Shown here: one piece after another, positions 61,497 through 64,000 of the stretch
Layout of the letters: each line of letters opens with the position of its first letter
Position numbering within the stretch: the stretch's first letter is position 1
DNA from: Dimorphilus gyrociliatus
Taxonomy: Eukaryota; Annelida; Polychaeta; Dinophilidae
Length of the DNA: 64,000 nucleotides
Assembly: GCA_904063045.1 (NCBI GenBank)
Contig: CAJFCJ010000006.1
Location: forward strand, 2,222,946-2,286,945
Direction: 5' to 3'
Position numbers and translations under genes: made by a program
Notes under the pieces: generated by a model
Told to the model about the DNA's origin: nothing
Database searches by the model: none
What the model saw: only the letters and a program-made list of their open reading frames with translations

Positions 61497-61754
61497 TCAT
61501 TCCTCAGGGCGTTCTGGTGGTGGTCCACATGGTTGAAGCATTTTTTCCATATAGTTAAACTTTATTCGGGCCTTTGATTCGTTTTCGATAACAGAAAAAT
61601 AGGAAAGCAAATCGTGATGTCCAACGTAAGATGCATAAGAGTCACGGTGGTGATTAGTGACCCATTCCCATTGAGTAGAATCGGCGTGACCTGTACCGAT
61701 ATATTTGGACTGCAAATGTTCAATCTGACTATGAATATTATATCTCTCTGCCAT
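61497..61754 (-). CDS. SF3B5: Splicing factor 3B subunit 5
   Basis: Smallest core subunit of the SF3b complex of U2 snRNP, needed for branch-site recognition. A single exon encodes 85 aa (human 86). MAERYNIHSQIEHLQSKYIG, TGHADSTQWEWVTNHHRDSY, ENESKARIKFNYMEKMLQPC and GPPPERPEE match the human protein almost residue for residue. The start at 61754 is chosen because it gives the family N-terminus; the frame is open a further 18 codons upstream but that part is not conserved. Confidence 0.97.
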   Translation of the reverse strand: MAERYNIHSQIEHLQSKYIGTGHADSTQWEWVTNHHRDSYASYVGHHDLLSYFSVIENESKARIKFNYMEKMLQPCGPPPERPEE

Positions 61755-62128
61755 ATTAAAAAAAAAATTCGCACACAAAACGCCGACAATAAAAATTGCT
61801 ATTGCCAAAATGTCTCCAAGGTACTCGAATATGATTCTAAAATTTAACGGTGTCCAATTTTAAACCGAGTCTTTGCTTATTATGAAGGGCAAGCATACTT
61901 CTGATAGTTTCTATTTAGTTCCATATTTTCTTACATAAATTGATTTATCTTTGGTAGAAAGCGATCAATTACTTAAATTATTTTTAATAAATTAATGCTT
62001 AGTTTTAAAAGAGAGAAGTTTTCCACCAGTTTTCTCTTCAACACACAACTTGTAAAATTCATTTTCCGGTCTTACTATTTACCGAACAATTAAATATCGC
62101 TCTGAAGTAAAATTTATATAAAAATATA
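61755..62128. promoter_or_regulatory. Divergent promoter region SF3B5 / INTS2
   Basis: 374 bases between head-to-head start codons, AT-rich, with no coding support beyond the unused upstream extension of the SF3B5 frame. Confidence 0.45.
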
Positions 62129-64000
62129 ATGAATAACGAGCCTCGAATCAAACCTGAGGTCTATCAAGCTATTCAAAATGTTAATTGTGAAATAATAAAT
62201 AGGACAGATAGAAAGCATCTTCGGCAACTATTGCCATGTATAGTACGGATGACTGTATGCCATCCCTTAGATTCATCTCCCTCTTGGGCAGAAAAAATTC
62301 AAGATTTTTGGCAGATTATTTACCATGATGAAAACGTTGGTGGCATTATTAGCATACTGGATATCAATTATCTAAACCTAGAAAAGGATACTGAAGCAGA
62401 GAGAAACCTATTGTAAGTTTTAGGAAAAGTTTTCACAATGTTCAATTCAATAATAGGATCTTTTGTAGTAATCACTTTAACACCCGATCATCTATTAATT
62501 CTCAAATTAAATGATACTATGACCATAAAGGTTTAAGCAGTTTGTTTATCTTGTAGGACTGGCTTATTATATTTCATAACTTGTTAACCCATACATATAT
62601 TTTTTTCATCTTTTAGCAAAAAAAATCAAGCAATACCGGATGAAAGTATTCTTCTACCATCATCGGAAGATCCCTTAATCGACTTTGATAGTGCAGACCA
62701 CGATTCAAAGGCCAGACAAATTTTAAGAGAGCTATTGAAAATTGTCTTCATTGTACAAAATAAGGTAAATACAATTCAAGAAATCTTTTTAAATCATAAT
62801 AGTTAAATGATAATGTTACAAAAAAACTAAATATTCTACAGAGCAAATCGGCCTTAACCATGTGCAAGTCTGATTTACTTGATGAAGTCAATTTCTTGCC
62901 TGATATTTTTGATATAACCGCTTGCTTGGCAACAGAACTACGGACAATTATCTCAATTCAAGACTTATGCGATATATCTATACATACTAATTATGGACCA
63001 TCGCTACTATGTAATGTACTAGCTAATCAACCTATGGCTTTTTATGAAGGTTAATCTTTGTTTTTAAAAGTATTTATAAAATGAAAAGTTATTTTTATAG
63101 CTGTTGAATTATTGATTAAAACTTGCACTTATACGCAAGATGAAACGTCCGTATTGGCAAGGAGAAGATCTCAATTAATCTTTGAATTGTGTCAGATAAA
63201 TACAAGATTAATACCAAACGTTAAAGCTCTTTGTGTAAGTATTTAAACTTCGATTTTTCTTTCAGTAAAATGATTATTACATTCGATTTTTTCAGCTATC
63301 TTTAAATAAGCTACCTTCTTTAGCTGTTAGTTGCGTCATCCATTTAGATAGTGGCCTATTCCCTTTTCTATGTTCTGTTCTCCTGTCAGAACATATTCAA
63401 ACGAAACATCTATTCAAAGAGTTTATAAAACAAGGTCTAAAGGTAAGTTATACAGCATATGCTGTATTATACTACATACAGTATATAAAAAATAACTTGA
63501 ATCATCTTTCACAGCGTCGAATGGATAATGAAAGAACAAATATGACGGGTGTATTAAGTTGTTTAAAAAGCGAGTTAGATAATATTTTAGATCAGTGTAC
63601 ACCAACGGCTATCCCTGAAAATGTTGCAATGAATGCATGTAATTTTCTAAGAGTATTTTGTATTCTAAGGGGAATAGCATCGCTAAAGTAAGCTATTCTA
63701 ATAAATATTACATTCCCCCATAAGTTCTATTCTCACTTTACTTTAGGTTAAATGACGTTGATCAACAAGCAATACTTCAGCTAATTTGTAAAAGGCAACC
63801 ATATACATTTCAAGGAAATAGATTAGCATCTGTTGGGATTTGCACACTAATGGTTTGTCCAACATTAATCAAGTAAGTAATTGAATAATTTTGTTTAAAT
63901 GATCAATTTATTCATTAATATAATTTTAATGTTCTATTATAATCTTTACAGTCAAAAAGCTCAAGAAAAATTAGTTATAGATTGGATTAAATGGCTTACA
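62129..64000 (+). CDS. INTS2: Integrator complex subunit 2 (5' part, runs off window)
   Basis: Core Integrator backbone subunit, involved in snRNA 3'-end processing and promoter-proximal termination. Exons 62129-62412, 62617-62764, 62842-63049, 63101-63234, 63296-63442, 63515-63687, 63747-63872 and 63952-64000 (continuing) give the first 423 residues of a roughly 1,200-aa protein. Helical-repeat blocks match human INTS2 in order: RQLLPCIVRMTVCHPLDSSP (human RLLLPCLVRMALCAPADQS), SPSWAEKI, ARQILRELLKIV, DLCDISIHTNYGPSLLCNVL (human VAEALLHVRNGAWFLCLLV), CVIHLDSG and NACNFLRVFCILRGIASLK (human SALLRLYCALMGIAGLK). All visible junctions keep frame. The 3' two-thirds lies beyond 64000. Confidence 0.9.

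Overview
This window is nuclear DNA of an animal, read as a compact, AT-rich invertebrate genome. All but a few genes are split by short GT-AG introns, mostly 45 to 200 bases. Neighbouring genes are often tens to hundreds of bases apart, and the gene set is metazoan: a CNC-bZIP factor, AKNA, TBP-like factor, Integrator, CCDC103, EFCAB7 and AGBL5. A small-genome spiralian such as a dwarf annelid would fit, but that assignment is inference. Exon boundaries below were read by eye from splice consensus, reading phase and family similarity. For each multi-exon model the spliced length was checked to be a multiple of three.

Layout, left to right. At 0-5 kb a cap'n'collar bZIP factor (+) lies tail-to-tail with the SRP receptor alpha subunit (-). 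At 5-13 kb are AKNA (+), an HRG1/SLC48A1 haem transporter (-), the dynein-arm assembly factor CCDC103 (+) and Mediator MED18 (-). At 13-26 kb are EFCAB7 (+), DLGAP5/HURP (-), the SNARE USE1 (+) and IMP dehydrogenase (+). At 26-33 kb are a BTB-BACK protein (-), CDK10 (+) and complex I NDUFS6 (+). At 33-41 kb lies the only large gene-poor tract, leading into a small SERTA-like nuclear protein (+) with a long intron. At 42-49 kb are CCDC25 (+), an angiotensin-converting enzyme (+) and an unrecognised coiled-coil protein (-). At 50-54 kb is a tandem array of three related small genes (+) that I read as SANTA-domain (KNL2/M18BP1-like) proteins. At 55-64 kb are AGBL5/CCP5 (-), TBPL1/TRF2 (+), SF3B5 (-) and the 5' part of INTS2 (+).

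Most genes are unrelated housekeeping loci and form no pathway. Several do touch centrosome, spindle, cilium or centromere biology (AKNA, DLGAP5, CCDC103, EFCAB7, AGBL5, the SANTA array), but I would not claim functional clustering. Divergent pairs share short intergenic promoters: SRPRA/AKNA, HRG1/CCDC103, MED18/EFCAB7, DLGAP5/USE1, BTB/CDK10, AGBL5/TBPL1 and SF3B5/INTS2. Convergent pairs are packed tail to tail, with the poly(A) signals of two pairs interleaved.

The two most notable observations are these. The ACE gene carries two adjacent copies of the 125-base exon encoding its HEMGH zinc site; they are phased so that only one can be used at a time, which predicts mutually exclusive splicing of the catalytic centre. 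The second is the three-gene SANTA array, whose members share an invariant N-terminal C-x4-C-x-H-x-H motif and the same phase pattern at their aligned introns.
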